Shown in pieces: positions 13,517 to 13,549 of a stretch of 13,549 bases of DNA. Source of the stretch: WTAW01 sp964406575 (lineage in GTDB: Bacteria > Acidobacteriota > Aminicenantia > Aminicenantales > Aminicenantaceae); contig CAYOSH010000062.1 in assembly GCA_964406575.1 (NCBI GenBank), forward strand, positions 1 to 13,549, written 5' to 3'. Below the pieces are notes generated by a model. That model worked only from the letters and a program-made list of their open reading frames with translations. It was not told where the DNA came from and searched no databases. Made by a program: the position numbers and the translations under genes. The stretch's first letter is position 1. Each line of letters opens with the position of its first letter.

Positions 13517-13538
13517 TCCACGGACGTGAGTCCGTGGA
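13517..13538 (+). repeat. Perfect hairpin with GTGA loop, REP- or IS200/IS605-like
   Basis: TCCACGGAC (13517-13525) and GTCCGTGGA (13530-13538) are exact reverse complements around GTGA, a GNRA-type tetraloop if transcribed. The stem is GC-rich in an AT-rich gap. Such compact hairpins mark REP sequences and the ends of IS200/IS605 elements; no transposase is seen here, and the element may continue past the right edge. There is no following T-run. Confidence 0.6.
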
Positions 13539-13549
13539 TGGAAATGGCT

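Larger units (their letters stand above)
13227..13549. other. Intergenic region upstream of the permease gene
   Basis: No gene is supported in this AT-rich stretch; the 61-codon plus-strand frame at 13284-13469 has no ribosome site and an unlikely composition. It holds the sigma54 promoter, a leader inverted repeat, two upstream palindromes (CTTTG/CAAAG at 13392-13404 and one at 13448-13464) and an edge hairpin. Confidence 0.5.

Overview
The window looks like a chromosomal stretch from an uncultured, Gram-negative-type (diderm) bacterium. No single gene fixes the phylum. The mix is a Tat-exported Gfo/Idh/MocA oxidoreductase, large secreted M14 carboxypeptidases with calcium-loop insertions, and a double MacB/FtsX-type permease. 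That mix is common in Aminicenantota/Acidobacteriota-like genomes, so I lean that way by gene style only. There is no rRNA, tRNA, CRISPR array or intact transposase.

Layout from left to right. (1) 4-473 (+) reads as the remains of a gene, with one frame change and two in-frame stops. (2) 695-2422 (+) is a full-length NAD-type malic enzyme, with a candidate sigma70-type promoter and a leader hairpin upstream. (3) 2423-2822 is AT-rich and holds a short array of GATTATTG repeats. (4) 2823-4193 (+) is a Tat-signal Gfo/Idh/MocA oxidoreductase. (5) 4345-6228 and 6241-8361 (both -) are two tandem M14 zinc carboxypeptidases, 12 nt apart and surely one transcript; both have a signal peptide and EF-hand-like loops inserted in the catalytic domain. 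(6) 8586-9731 (+) is an MFS transporter, divergent from the peptidases. (7) 9769-10377 (-) is an exported isochorismatase-family hydrolase. (8) 10434-10789 (-), perhaps reaching 10868, is a broken gene whose two halves lie in different frames across a run of six A. (9) 10869-13226 (-) is an orphan MacB/FtsX-type ABC permease with an excellent sigma54 (-24/-12) promoter. (10) The right edge carries a perfect 9-bp hairpin with a GTGA loop, like REP or IS200/IS605-type ends.

Working together: the two peptidases probably digest peptides outside the cytoplasm, and the neighbouring MFS carrier might import or export a related small molecule, though its substrate cannot be read. Malic enzyme supplies pyruvate and reducing equivalents from malate in the cytoplasm. 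The oxidoreductase and the isochorismatase-like hydrolase both carry export signals, so much of the window's enzymology acts in the periplasm or outside. The strongest non-coding signal is the sigma54 promoter of the permease. The two decayed genes are AT-richer than their neighbours and suggest past insertion and loss in the gaps between stable genes.
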